Source: G963676795 sp963677215
GTDB taxonomy: Bacteria; Desulfobacterota; Desulfuromonadia; Desulfuromonadales; Geopsychrobacteraceae
DNA: 64,000 bases
Direction: 5' to 3'
NCBI GenBank assembly: GCA_963677215.1
Contig: OY781919.1
Location: 3,968,001 to 4,032,000 of the forward strand
Below, piece after piece: positions 26,788 through 35,224 of the stretch. A model generated the notes under the pieces. That model made no database searches and had not been told where the DNA came from. It worked only from the letters and a program-made list of their open reading frames with translations. Made by a program: the position numbers and the translations under genes. The stretch's first letter is position 1. Every line of letters starts with the position of its first letter.

Positions 26788-28662
26788 TTATTTTTTTCGG
26801 TCGTGCCTGTCAGCGGTCAGAGGAACGCATACAGTGATCTTGGTGCCCTTTCCTGGCTGTGATTTAAATTCAACATCGCCATCAAGATACAACAGCCGTT
26901 CATGCACGCTGAAAAGTCCCAAACTACATCCGTAACTGCCTGCACTATGAGCCGTCACGTCGAAACCGACCCCGTTGTCCGCTATTTTGATGCACACCCT
27001 TTCTGCAGACCAACAGAGCTTGACGTCCACGTCTGTCGCAGCGGAGTGTTTGATGATATTGATCATCAGTTCGCGTAAGACATGAAATAAGATCATCTGA
27101 GAATTGTCGGCGAGAAGTTGCCGTTCACCGTCCTCGATGAAGGTAAAACGGATCCCGTTTTTCATCAGAAAAAATTCGGCAAGCCAGGTGATCGATGCCG
27201 CAAAAGGACGCTGCTGCAGCAGAGGAGGCCTGAGATCAGAAATGACGGTACGTATTGATCCGATACTTTGCTTCAGCAATGCTGAGATCTCATCAAGCGC
27301 CTGCTGTTTTTCCCGAAGCTGTTCCCGGCTCTTCAGCAGGTTGGTGCGGAGACTAGCAAGGGAAAGAAGCGGGCCGACATTATCGTGCAGAGAATCAATG
27401 ATCTCATGAACTTTCCGTTCCTCCACCATAGTCAGCTCCGCTGACAGGGCCCGTAATTTTCTTTGATAGTCCTCAATCTGTCGCTCGTGCGTATACTTCT
27501 CTGTTTGATCTCGTGAAACGATAGCAACCTGAATGACCTTTCCATCGATATCGAACACCGGAGCCAGATAGTTCTCTTGAAACATACCGTCATGAGACAT
27601 GCTGAAGGTATGTGGCTGTCTGGTCTTCACAACCTCAGCCAGGCCCTGTTTACCCCTTTGCGCCACCTCCGGATGAAGTATTTCATGGATGTCCCGGCCA
27701 AGCATTTCCTCCCGAGTCAAGCCGTACCGCTGAGCCATCCCGATGTTTACATCGACAACGGTTCCATCAAGCTGAATAAGCACAAGTGCATCGGGCACGG
27801 CGTTGAGTAACGCGCGGTTGGTCTGCTGCGAATGGTAGAGGGTCTGTTCATTGCGTTTACGCTCGGTCACATCGATCAGAATACCGCTGAGGTAAAGCGG
27901 GGTGCCTTGTTCATCACGGCAGACTTCAGCCTGTACAAAAACATGACGCTGTTCACCATCCGGTCTGACAATCCGGCATTCTATAGAGTAGGGACTCATG
28001 TTCCGCACAGCATCATCTATGGCCTGTGCCACGAAAGTCCGATCATCGGGGTGTATCGCAGAGTGAGTCAGTTTGTATTGTTTCCTCTCGACCTCAGGTG
28101 GATAGCCAAGGATGGCAGACATCTCCGGTGACCAGGTCAGAACATTAGTGCCAAACTCAAGTTTCCAGAATCCGATATGGGCTATTTTCTCAGCCGCATG
28201 AAACTCCCGTTCTTTCCGTTTAAGAGCCTGCTCCTTATTTTTAAGGTGAGTGATATCAAGCCAGCTCCCCACGACTTCATCGGGATATGGCCCCTGGTTT
28301 CTCACCAGTTTCGACTCATCGCGAATCCAGGAGTACTGACCGTTTTTGCAGAGAAAACGATATTCATAGAGGAGAGAGCCTGTTGCAAATATCTGCGAAC
28401 GCTCATCAACGACTCGTTTCTGATCGGCAGGGTGGATTCTGCTTTTCCAAAAGTCAGGATCGCTAAAAAAATCTTCTGCCTTATAACCGCTAAGTTCTTC
28501 TATATTGTCACTGGTGAAGGTCGTTTCAAAATGTCCATCAGCCTTAAGTGTGTAGGTCACGGCAGGACTGTTGGCCAGAATACTCTGCAGGCGTTGGACA
28601 GTCGTGACTTGTTCCCTGTCACTCTGCGTTCTCCTGATGATAGTTTTGGCCTGTTTAGTCAT
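26788..28662 (-). CDS. PAS-containing NarX-type sensor histidine kinase
   Basis: The 624-residue soluble kinase has three PAS domains (about 20-150, 155-275, 285-400; the second and third joined by GILIDVTERKR), then a HisKA_3 dimerisation segment with the H-box IIDSLHDNVGPLLSLASL near 415-435, and a HATPase with the G-box DNGVGFD near 580. No membrane helix or signal peptide is present, so it senses a cytoplasmic cue. HisKA_3 kinases phosphorylate NarL/FixJ-type regulators; the one at 31200 is the obvious local partner, separated by the EAL gene. AAGGAG precedes the ATG by 6 bases. Ligands of the PAS domains are unknown; I see no clear haem or flavin signature. Confidence 0.92.
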   Translation of the reverse strand: MTKQAKTIIRRTQSDREQVTTVQRLQSILANSPAVTYTLKADGHFETTFTSDNIEELSGYKAEDFFSDPDFWKSRIHPADQKRVVDERSQIFATGSLLYEYRFLCKNGQYSWIRDESKLVRNQGPYPDEVVGSWLDITHLKNKEQALKRKEREFHAAEKIAHIGFWKLEFGTNVLTWSPEMSAILGYPPEVERKQYKLTHSAIHPDDRTFVAQAIDDAVRNMSPYSIECRIVRPDGEQRHVFVQAEVCRDEQGTPLYLSGILIDVTERKRNEQTLYHSQQTNRALLNAVPDALVLIQLDGTVVDVNIGMAQRYGLTREEMLGRDIHEILHPEVAQRGKQGLAEVVKTRQPHTFSMSHDGMFQENYLAPVFDIDGKVIQVAIVSRDQTEKYTHERQIEDYQRKLRALSAELTMVEERKVHEIIDSLHDNVGPLLSLASLRTNLLKSREQLREKQQALDEISALLKQSIGSIRTVISDLRPPLLQQRPFAASITWLAEFFLMKNGIRFTFIEDGERQLLADNSQMILFHVLRELMINIIKHSAATDVDVKLCWSAERVCIKIADNGVGFDVTAHSAGSYGCSLGLFSVHERLLYLDGDVEFKSQPGKGTKITVCVPLTADRHDRKK

Positions 28663-28737
28663 GAAAACTCCTTGTGTTATGAACTCGCCTCCCAGAAAAA
28701 TGATGTACGTGGGAGAATTTTAAGTCGCTGCCGAAAA

Positions 28738-30792
28738 CTAGCCCTTGGTAACGATTTTCGGTTGCCACACCCGAGCCGCTGCGGCGGCTAACGGACGGGC
28801 AATGTAATAGCCCTGAACTTCATCGCAACCGAGATCGGCCAGAAGTTCCATGGTTGCCTCGTCTTCAACCCCCTCGGCAATGACTCGCAACCCCAGTCCG
28901 TGTGCCATGTCGATGGTCGACTGCACAATAATTTTGTCCTGATCACTGGCCAGCATGTTCTGAATGAAGCTCATATCGATTTTCAGCACGTCAACTGGGA
29001 GTTTTTTCAGTAACGTCAGCGAGGAAAACCCGGTGCCATAATCATCGATGGCCAGCCTGATCCCCAGTTCGGAAATACGCTGAAGAATGGCCCCGGCATG
29101 CACAGGGTCGGCAATAATCGCCGTCTCGGTCAGCTCAATTTCAAGCATGTCAGAAGGAATACGATATTTTTCCATGAGCCGTGACAGGAGAGCCGGAATG
29201 GCTTCATCAACGAGCAATCGTGGAGAAAGATTGATTGCTATCGGAACCGGACGCTTGGCAACGACCATTTTACGCCACTGTCTCAAACCCAGCTCCAGGA
29301 TTTTCCGGGTGAGCGGTAAGATCAGATCACTCTCTTCGGCATAAGGCAGGAATCTATCTGGCGAAATTCGGCCGAACCTGGGATGTTGCCAGCGAACCAA
29401 CGCTTCAAACCCGGTCAAGCGATGATCAATCAAGGAGATTTTAGGCTGATATTCCAGTTCGATCTGATTCAGATCGATGGCATGACGTAAATCAGCCATA
29501 AGTTGCAAACGATCTTCAGATCTCCGGTCCAAATGCTGATTATAAAAATGAACAGCGCGGATATCGTCTTTGGCCGAAGACAGGGCAAAATCGACTTTGG
29601 GAAACAATTCAAAGCGTGTCATGCCATCTTCAGGAAAACAGGCTACCCCTGCTCTGGCACTGATCTCAACCGCACAATCATTCAGGAAAATCGGAGCGCT
29701 CAATACGTTGAAGATGTTACGAACACTCTTGACGATATCATTCTGACGTTGAAAACCTTTTAGCAGGACCGCAAACTCATTGCCGCCGACCCGGGCAAAT
29801 TTGTAAAATGGACAATAACTTTTAAAACGATCAGCGACCATCTTCAGAACCTGATCACCAGCCAGGTAACCATGATTGCTGTTTACATCTTTAAAATGGT
29901 TCAAATCAATCAAGACAAGTGCCAGTCGCGCTCCTTCTTTCGCCGCCACCGATATCTGTTCATCAAGATAAGTTCGAAACCAGTTTCGATTCGGTAATTG
30001 CGTCAACCAGTCGTGTGTCGACTGGAAAGTCAGCTGATCACGATAATGGTGTTGTTCGGTCACATCATGAGCCACAGACAAAAAGCCGTTAATTTGTTGA
30101 TCTTCTGAAACCAGTGGAATATCGGTCCAGTTACAAACAATCTTCTGGCCGTCTTTAGTCAGATGCTCCTTTTGATAAAAGATAGTCTCCCCGGTTAAAT
30201 GAAGTCTGGCATCCAGGGCACTGAGCTGAGGATTCCGTTCATGAAGCAGAGCACTGCTGAAAAAATTTTGATGAATCACTTCGTTTGAGGAATAACCGAA
30301 GATCGTTTCGGCAGATCTGTTCCAATAGGTCATCCTGAACTCGGCATCAGACAGAATACAGGCATAGGGAAGATGATCCAGGACCAATGTGGAAATACAT
30401 CGGGTCGCCATAAGTTGATTTTCTTCAGGGAGATCTTCAAGAAAGGTTTTGAATGAAAGAAGGGTGTATTTTAATTTCTGCTTTTCATCAAAAATAGGAG
30501 AAACCTGAAAATCAATGCACCCATCTCCCTGATGAGAACGATAGTTTTCAGTAACACTGCTGCCGGTATTAAGGACAGTTTGCCTTGGGCAGCCTTGACA
30601 CATTTTGGTAGAGCCGAACAGGCTGTAGCAGGTTTTGCCAAGAACGTTTTTACGGTCCTTGACAAAGTATCGCAGTCCTCCCTCATTCATATAAATGATT
30701 TCATGCTTGCGATTTTGCAGAATTATGACTTTTGAATAGCTATTTAAATTGAGATAGCTTTCATCGCGTCCTTGGAGTTCCTGAACAACCAT
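28738..30792 (-). CDS. PAS-GGNEF-EAL protein, probable c-di-GMP phosphodiesterase
   Basis: The 684-residue protein has two PAS domains (about 15-115 and 135-250; the first includes MCQGCPRQ), a GGDEF-type domain (about 265-420) whose signature reads GGNEF at about 336-340, and an EAL domain (about 430-680) with intact FEALVRW, NLSPR, ELTETAI, DDYGTG and AEGVE motifs. Asn in place of the second acidic residue of GGDEF normally impairs cyclase activity, while the EAL part looks complete. The protein should therefore hydrolyse c-di-GMP, possibly with the GGNEF domain as GTP-binding regulator. It sits between the NarX-like kinase and the NarL-like regulator, which suggests a common signalling unit. 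Confidence 0.92.
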   Translation of the reverse strand: MVVQELQGRDESYLNLNSYSKVIILQNRKHEIIYMNEGGLRYFVKDRKNVLGKTCYSLFGSTKMCQGCPRQTVLNTGSSVTENYRSHQGDGCIDFQVSPIFDEKQKLKYTLLSFKTFLEDLPEENQLMATRCISTLVLDHLPYACILSDAEFRMTYWNRSAETIFGYSSNEVIHQNFFSSALLHERNPQLSALDARLHLTGETIFYQKEHLTKDGQKIVCNWTDIPLVSEDQQINGFLSVAHDVTEQHHYRDQLTFQSTHDWLTQLPNRNWFRTYLDEQISVAAKEGARLALVLIDLNHFKDVNSNHGYLAGDQVLKMVADRFKSYCPFYKFARVGGNEFAVLLKGFQRQNDIVKSVRNIFNVLSAPIFLNDCAVEISARAGVACFPEDGMTRFELFPKVDFALSSAKDDIRAVHFYNQHLDRRSEDRLQLMADLRHAIDLNQIELEYQPKISLIDHRLTGFEALVRWQHPRFGRISPDRFLPYAEESDLILPLTRKILELGLRQWRKMVVAKRPVPIAINLSPRLLVDEAIPALLSRLMEKYRIPSDMLEIELTETAIIADPVHAGAILQRISELGIRLAIDDYGTGFSSLTLLKKLPVDVLKIDMSFIQNMLASDQDKIIVQSTIDMAHGLGLRVIAEGVEDEATMELLADLGCDEVQGYYIARPLAAAAARVWQPKIVTKG

Positions 30793-31199
30793 TTTTCTTA
30801 CCTGACCGATGGCTAAAAATGATGCTTCAAATACAAAATAATCAGCAAAAACCCTTATCTCAGTTCAGGGGCTTTCACTGACAAAACTATTAAAGATCGT
30901 CAATTGACGATTGCTGTACAGCAGTATACTCCCGATTGAAAGATCAACAATCGGGCTGTTTCCTATGATCTTCTGAGGATATTCCTGATCAGGACTAGGG
31001 ATTTTCCTGAGGCATTATGAGATGAGATAAGTTTTTTTGGACTTGAATTAAAGAGAATGAGACAATTAAAAACTATTTAAATCTCGCAGTTAGCTGACAA
31101 AACTGTTTTCTATTCCGGATTCACTGCCACCTTTTTCGGCAACTCCATTCGAGGTGATTCTTCCAGCATAAAATCAGATCGCAGATCAAAGGGGCAACA
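30793..31199. other. Intergenic region between the EAL gene and the NarL-type regulator
   Basis: About 400 bases, AT-rich, no gene. Two short inverted repeats (ATCGTCAATTGACGAT at 30896-30911, and CCCGATTG/CAATCGGG at 30932-30954) lie upstream of the EAL gene and may be regulator sites or part of a terminator for the gene at 31200. Confidence 0.4.
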
Positions 31200-31826
31200 T
31201 CAGGGAACGATAAGCCCGTTACGGATCGCATAACGAGTCAGATCGGCAAGGTTATTCAAATTGAGCTTTCTCATGACATTCGCTCTGTGAGTTTCGACAG
31301 TTTTGACACTGATCGATAAAGTATCCGCTATTTCCTTGGTTCCCTCACCGGAAGCGAGTAACTGCACGACCCTGGTTTCTCGATTCGTCAGTTGGACCGT
31401 GGTCTCTTCAGTATGTAGAGTCTGAAGCACCAGTAAACTCAGTTTTTCCGGAAGATAGATTTTGCCCTGCAGGACGATATCAATCGCCTTTATCAGATCA
31501 TCAAAGGCATCTTCCTTCAAAAGATAACCGGCCGCTCCAGCTTTGAGCATATTTGTTACAACATGACGGTCACCATGCATTGAGAGACCGACAATCTTGG
31601 TCTGTGGATAGTCATTCATGATTCGCTTTGTAACATCGATGCCGTTAATATCCGGCATTGCTATGTCCATCACGATAACGTGTGGCCGATGTTCCTTGGC
31701 CAGCGCCAAAGCCTGCTCCCCCCCCTCAGCACAGGCCACGACATTAAACCTCTCATTGTCCGCAAAGAGGCTTTTTATCCCCTCACGGAACAGTTGATGG
31801 TCATCGACCAATAAGACACTAACCAT
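31200..31826 (-). CDS. NarL/FixJ-family response regulator
   Basis: The 208-residue protein has a receiver domain (VSVLLVDDHQLFREG with the DD pair at 8-9, phospho-acceptor Asp in IVMDIAMPDING near 54, LKED Lys near 104) and a C-terminal LuxR-type helix-turn-helix (LTNRETRVVQLLASGEGTKEIADTLSISVKTVETHRANVMRKL, about 146-190, split here by family landmarks). It binds DNA as a dimer when phosphorylated. The HisKA_3 kinase at 26788 is the likely donor. Target genes are not evident; the signalling block around it and the inverted repeats at 30896-30954 are candidates. The length and all key residues are normal. Confidence 0.93.
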   Translation of the reverse strand: MVSVLLVDDHQLFREGIKSLFADNERFNVVACAEGGEQALALAKEHRPHVIVMDIAMPDINGIDVTKRIMNDYPQTKIVGLSMHGDRHVVTNMLKAGAAGYLLKEDAFDDLIKAIDIVLQGKIYLPEKLSLLVLQTLHTEETTVQLTNRETRVVQLLASGEGTKEIADTLSISVKTVETHRANVMRKLNLNNLADLTRYAIRNGLIVP

Positions 31827-32172
31827 TCACAAACATCCTTGATAACTAAGAAGAATTAAATCCCTAAATAGACACATCAGAGCTCAACGAGTCAAGATAA
31901 CTCGCGCCAATATATTCGAGGTCTAAGTTTTTTTCTCAGTCTTTGGTTGAACCACACCGCGTCTTGACCAAAACCTTGCGGCGATTGGTCAAAACAGCAG
32001 TCTACATTCTTAGTTTTCTGTGTTTTCTCAGTTGCGACATGCGATCTAATGGACTCCTCCCGGTGTCCCTTAGACTACCAGATTGGGGTTAAGATTCTCC
32101 AACCTGCAACACACAATAAAAGTGATGATCTTGAGCCTTTATAAAAAAATATATTGTCGGAAAAATTCAATT
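31827..32172. other. Intergenic region, nothing recognised
   Basis: 346 bases between two minus-strand genes. It should contain the promoter of the NarL-type regulator. No hairpin terminator, RNA gene or conserved box was identified. Confidence 0.4.
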
Positions 32173-33726
32173 TTATCGATCCGTCATCTGCCGGACGCTG
32201 ACCGATTCAAACATTTCCGCCATCGTCTCCGGATCATAGACTCTGAAGTGCCCCTTGCCATGTTTCTTGGCGTAATACATGGCAGCATCAGCGTGCTGCA
32301 GCAAATCTTCGGGTCCTGTGGCATCTTCCGGATAAAGGGATATCCCCAGGCTGCAGTCGACGATGATTCTCTGCCCTTCAATCTCAAAGGGCTCGGCAAC
32401 GCGTCTGTGTATCTCGGTCACCAGCGGGATCAGATCTTTGCGCCCCTTGATCTGCTCGATCAACAATACGAATTCATCGCCACCGATGCGGGCGACTGTA
32501 TCGATCCCGCGGACACTCGCCTGAAGAATCTGGGCAATTTTTTTCAGCACCAGGTCACCAACCCGGTGACCGAGCGTGTCATTGATCTCCTTGAAACCAT
32601 CGAGATCCAGTAATGCGACAGCCATCTGCATCCTGAAACGCTTGGACCGCTCGATCCCTTTCTGAATCTGGCTCTGCAGGTAGGTTCGGTTGGGCAACCC
32701 GGTCAGGACATCGTAAAGGGCGAGGTATTCGAAGTGACTGGCCCCTTCCTTGAGCGCCGAGATGTCCCGGATAATGGCGACATGGCGAAAAATCCGTCCT
32801 GCTTCATCGCGCAGAATAAAGATATAGCTCAACTGATAGTAGACCGACCCATCCTTGCGGCGATTGACAAACTCTCCCGTCCAATGATCCTTGTCATAAA
32901 GTTCGCGCCAGAAATTTTCATAGAACTGCGGCTTCAGGTGAGTTGCTTTGAGAATTGCTGGCGTCTGCCCCTTGATATCGTCCTTGCTGTAGCCGGTGAT
33001 ACGTTCGAAGGAAGGGTTCAGATCGACCACCTTGTTGTCCCGGTTGGTGACCAGAATCCCGTCATGAGTATTCAGAAACAGCTCTTTGTAGATGCGCAGG
33101 TGACCGGTCTGGCGTTTGACGATGTGATCGATTCGGGCCTGTTCAATATTGGCCTTGCGCAGCGCCGGACGCAGTATGAACAGGGCCTCGAGAACCAGCG
33201 TCAACAGGGATCCGGCCAGGATATAGCCTTCCAGACGCATCAGTTCCGAGGTCTTGGCTTCGCTCTCCTTTTCCAGCAGCACAACGACAGCATCCAGATC
33301 TGGGAGGATGCGACTGGCATATTTCTCAACCTGCTTCGCCAACTGCGGATCCGGATCGGTGCTGAACAGGTCAAGCAAGACGAAATAATCATTGAGTTTA
33401 TTGTTCAACTGCCGGGAAGCATAAAAGTCCCTGATCTCATCAGAGGGGATACGTTCGACCAGATAGAAATGATCCCGCTGCATCTGTTCTTTGTGTTCCA
33501 TCAGAGCGACCAGATCCACCTCGCGCGGCTCGAACAGATAACGGTAGGTATAGAGCGCCGTACGTTGCGACAACATCCGCTGTTTGCCGCTGATATTGAT
33601 CAACTCCGCGTACTTCTGCTCCCCCTTGATCTGACTGTGCATGGTGACGTAGGCAAACACCGCCCACATCGCCAACAGAGCAAAGCAGATCAGGTAAGCC
33701 CGAGTCAATGTCAAGAATCTGCCCAT
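32173..33726 (-). CDS. Membrane PAS-GGDEF diguanylate cyclase with PilJ-type sensor
   Basis: The 517-residue protein starts with a membrane helix (about 8-28), followed by a periplasmic helical segment beginning INISGKQRMLSQRTA, typical of the type IV pilus methyl-accepting (PilJ/NarX-N) domain, a second helix near 165-185, a PAS domain (about 205-325, with GYSKDDIKGQTPAILK) and a GGDEF domain (about 340-510). The last has an intact GGDEF at about 413 and the LLDLDGFKEINDTLGH substrate motif. It should make c-di-GMP in response to a periplasmic signal. It is opposed in function to the EAL protein 1.4 kb away. No strong ribosome-binding site is visible, so the exact start is less certain. Confidence 0.92.
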   Translation of the reverse strand: MGRFLTLTRAYLICFALLAMWAVFAYVTMHSQIKGEQKYAELINISGKQRMLSQRTALYTYRYLFEPREVDLVALMEHKEQMQRDHFYLVERIPSDEIRDFYASRQLNNKLNDYFVLLDLFSTDPDPQLAKQVEKYASRILPDLDAVVVLLEKESEAKTSELMRLEGYILAGSLLTLVLEALFILRPALRKANIEQARIDHIVKRQTGHLRIYKELFLNTHDGILVTNRDNKVVDLNPSFERITGYSKDDIKGQTPAILKATHLKPQFYENFWRELYDKDHWTGEFVNRRKDGSVYYQLSYIFILRDEAGRIFRHVAIIRDISALKEGASHFEYLALYDVLTGLPNRTYLQSQIQKGIERSKRFRMQMAVALLDLDGFKEINDTLGHRVGDLVLKKIAQILQASVRGIDTVARIGGDEFVLLIEQIKGRKDLIPLVTEIHRRVAEPFEIEGQRIIVDCSLGISLYPEDATGPEDLLQHADAAMYYAKKHGKGHFRVYDPETMAEMFESVSVRQMTDR

Positions 33727-33809
33727 AAGACGTCCGATAAAATCAGGGATGATTAATTTTACCCCAGAATCGGCCGATTGAAAATTGGACAGACGCTCAG
33801 AACCGCCGT

Positions 33810-34208
33810 TTAACGGACTTTTTTCAGGGTACGGTCGTTCAGATCAACCTGGCGGTAAAAACAACTCGCTCTTGTCTGCCCCGTCTCCGGGTCCCTGGTG
33901 TGACAAGCTCCAGCCCCCTGCGGCTCAACCCGGTAGATCAAGGCGTCCTGATCGCAATCGGTCAGGATCTCGACGATCTTGAGATAATCTCCGGATGTTT
34001 CCCCCTTGGTCCAGAGAGCGTTACGTGATGTCGACCAGAAGGTCGCCATCCCCTTGGACAATGTGGTCTCCAGCGCTACATCATTGACATAGGCCAGCAT
34101 CAGAATGCTGCCATCGCGCACATCCTGAACCACGGTCGGAACCAGCCCACCTCGCTTGCCAAAATCGATCAGCAGTTCCGTTCCCTCTTCCAGCAGTATT
34201 TTATCCAT
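33810..34208 (-). CDS. hisI: Phosphoribosyl-AMP cyclohydrolase
   Basis: Opens the purine ring of phosphoribosyl-AMP in the third step of histidine biosynthesis, a Zn- and Mg-dependent reaction. The 132-residue protein has the full signature: SRNALWTKGETSGDYLK near 68, DCDQDALIYRVEPQG near 90 and the zinc-binding GACHTRDPETGQTRASCFYR near 106. There is no HisE domain, so phosphoribosyl-ATP pyrophosphatase is encoded elsewhere. The start is the ATG at 34208, with GGGGAGA 7 bases upstream, rather than the TTG one codon before. It stands alone between a diguanylate cyclase and the TVP38 pair, away from other his genes. Confidence 0.95.
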   Translation of the reverse strand: MDKILLEEGTELLIDFGKRGGLVPTVVQDVRDGSILMLAYVNDVALETTLSKGMATFWSTSRNALWTKGETSGDYLKIVEILTDCDQDALIYRVEPQGAGACHTRDPETGQTRASCFYRQVDLNDRTLKKVR

Positions 34209-34211
34209 CAA

Positions 34212-34534
34212 CTCGTCTCCCCGCGACTCTTGTTTCGGTGATTAAAGGTCTGCGTGCCAAATAGTCTCCGGGCACGGTCAACCCCGGTCATTCTGCCATG
34301 CGCACAGCCCGACAGCAATCAAACATTCTGCGTCACCACGTAAGCACGAAATCCGGGCAATTATTTTCTTTACCAAATCTTTAAAGAAGCGCTATCAAAG
34401 CTTCATTACAGGGCGATACCTTATACTGAAAATAATGATCTGATATTATTGTTCCATATCATAGCGATGGCGTTTAGTCATTTGTCTGTCGTACGGGCAG
34501 CAACTAGGCAGACAACCGAAGGAGATGAGTCACG
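34212..34534. other. Divergent intergenic region hisI / TVP38
   Basis: 323 bases without a gene; expected to hold two divergent promoters. No terminator, RNA or known operator could be recognised. Confidence 0.4.
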
Positions 34535-35224
34535 ATGTCAGGCCGCACAAAAAAAATACTGTTTTTTCTGGTAATTCTGATCCTGATCGGCCTGTTTTTT
34601 GTCTTTGACCTGCACCACTACCTGACCCTGAGTGAGCTCAAAACGCGTCAGGCCGCCTTCAGCCAGTATTACAATGAGCACCAGCTCCTGAGCCTGTCGA
34701 TTTACTTCATCCTCTATGTCTTCGTGACCGCCCTGTCGCTGCCGGGAGCAGCGGTCATGTCGCTGGCTGGAGCTGCGCTGTTCGGCTTCTGGCCGGCGCT
34801 GGTCGTCGTCTCTTTTGCCAGCAGCATCGGTGCGACCCTTGCCTTCCTGATCAGCCGGTTTCTGCTGCGCGACTGGGTGCAGGGGCGGTTCAGTGAGCGT
34901 CTGAAGGTTATAAACGACGGAGTGACCAAGGAGGGTGCCTTCTACCTATTCTCCCTGCGCCTGGTACCGATCTTCCCCTTCTTTGTCATCAACCTGGTCT
35001 TTGGGCTGACCCCTTTCAAGACGCGCACCTTTTACTGGGTCAGTCAGCTCGGCATGCTCGCCGGAACCATCGTCTTTATCAATGCCGGAACCCAGCTGGG
35101 ACAGATTGAATCCCTGGCCGGGATTCTGTCGCCGAAATTGTGGGTCTCCTTTGTCATCCTCGGAATTTTCCCTCTGTTGACAAAGAAACTGCTCCGTTTC
35201 TACAAACAGCGCAGGTCGCCATGA
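34535..35224 (+). CDS. TVP38/TMEM64 (SNARE-associated, DedA-like) membrane protein
   Basis: The 229-residue protein has a first helix at 8-26, further helices at about 48-75, 80-105, 135-160, 165-185 and 200-220, and the family core ALSLPGAAVMSLAGAALFGFWPAL and FYLFSLRLVPIFPFFVINLVFGLTPF. Family members are thought to move or scramble lipids or act in membrane homeostasis; no reaction is proved for this branch. Its last four bases overlap the start of the flavoprotein gene (ATGA), so the two are coupled. TVP38 next to a MerA-like oxidoreductase is a recurrent bacterial pair, suggesting a joint role. GAAGGAGATGAG precedes the ATG. Confidence 0.9.
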   Translation: MSGRTKKILFFLVILILIGLFFVFDLHHYLTLSELKTRQAAFSQYYNEHQLLSLSIYFILYVFVTALSLPGAAVMSLAGAALFGFWPALVVVSFASSIGATLAFLISRFLLRDWVQGRFSERLKVINDGVTKEGAFYLFSLRLVPIFPFFVINLVFGLTPFKTRTFYWVSQLGMLAGTIVFINAGTQLGQIESLAGILSPKLWVSFVILGIFPLLTKKLLRFYKQRRSP

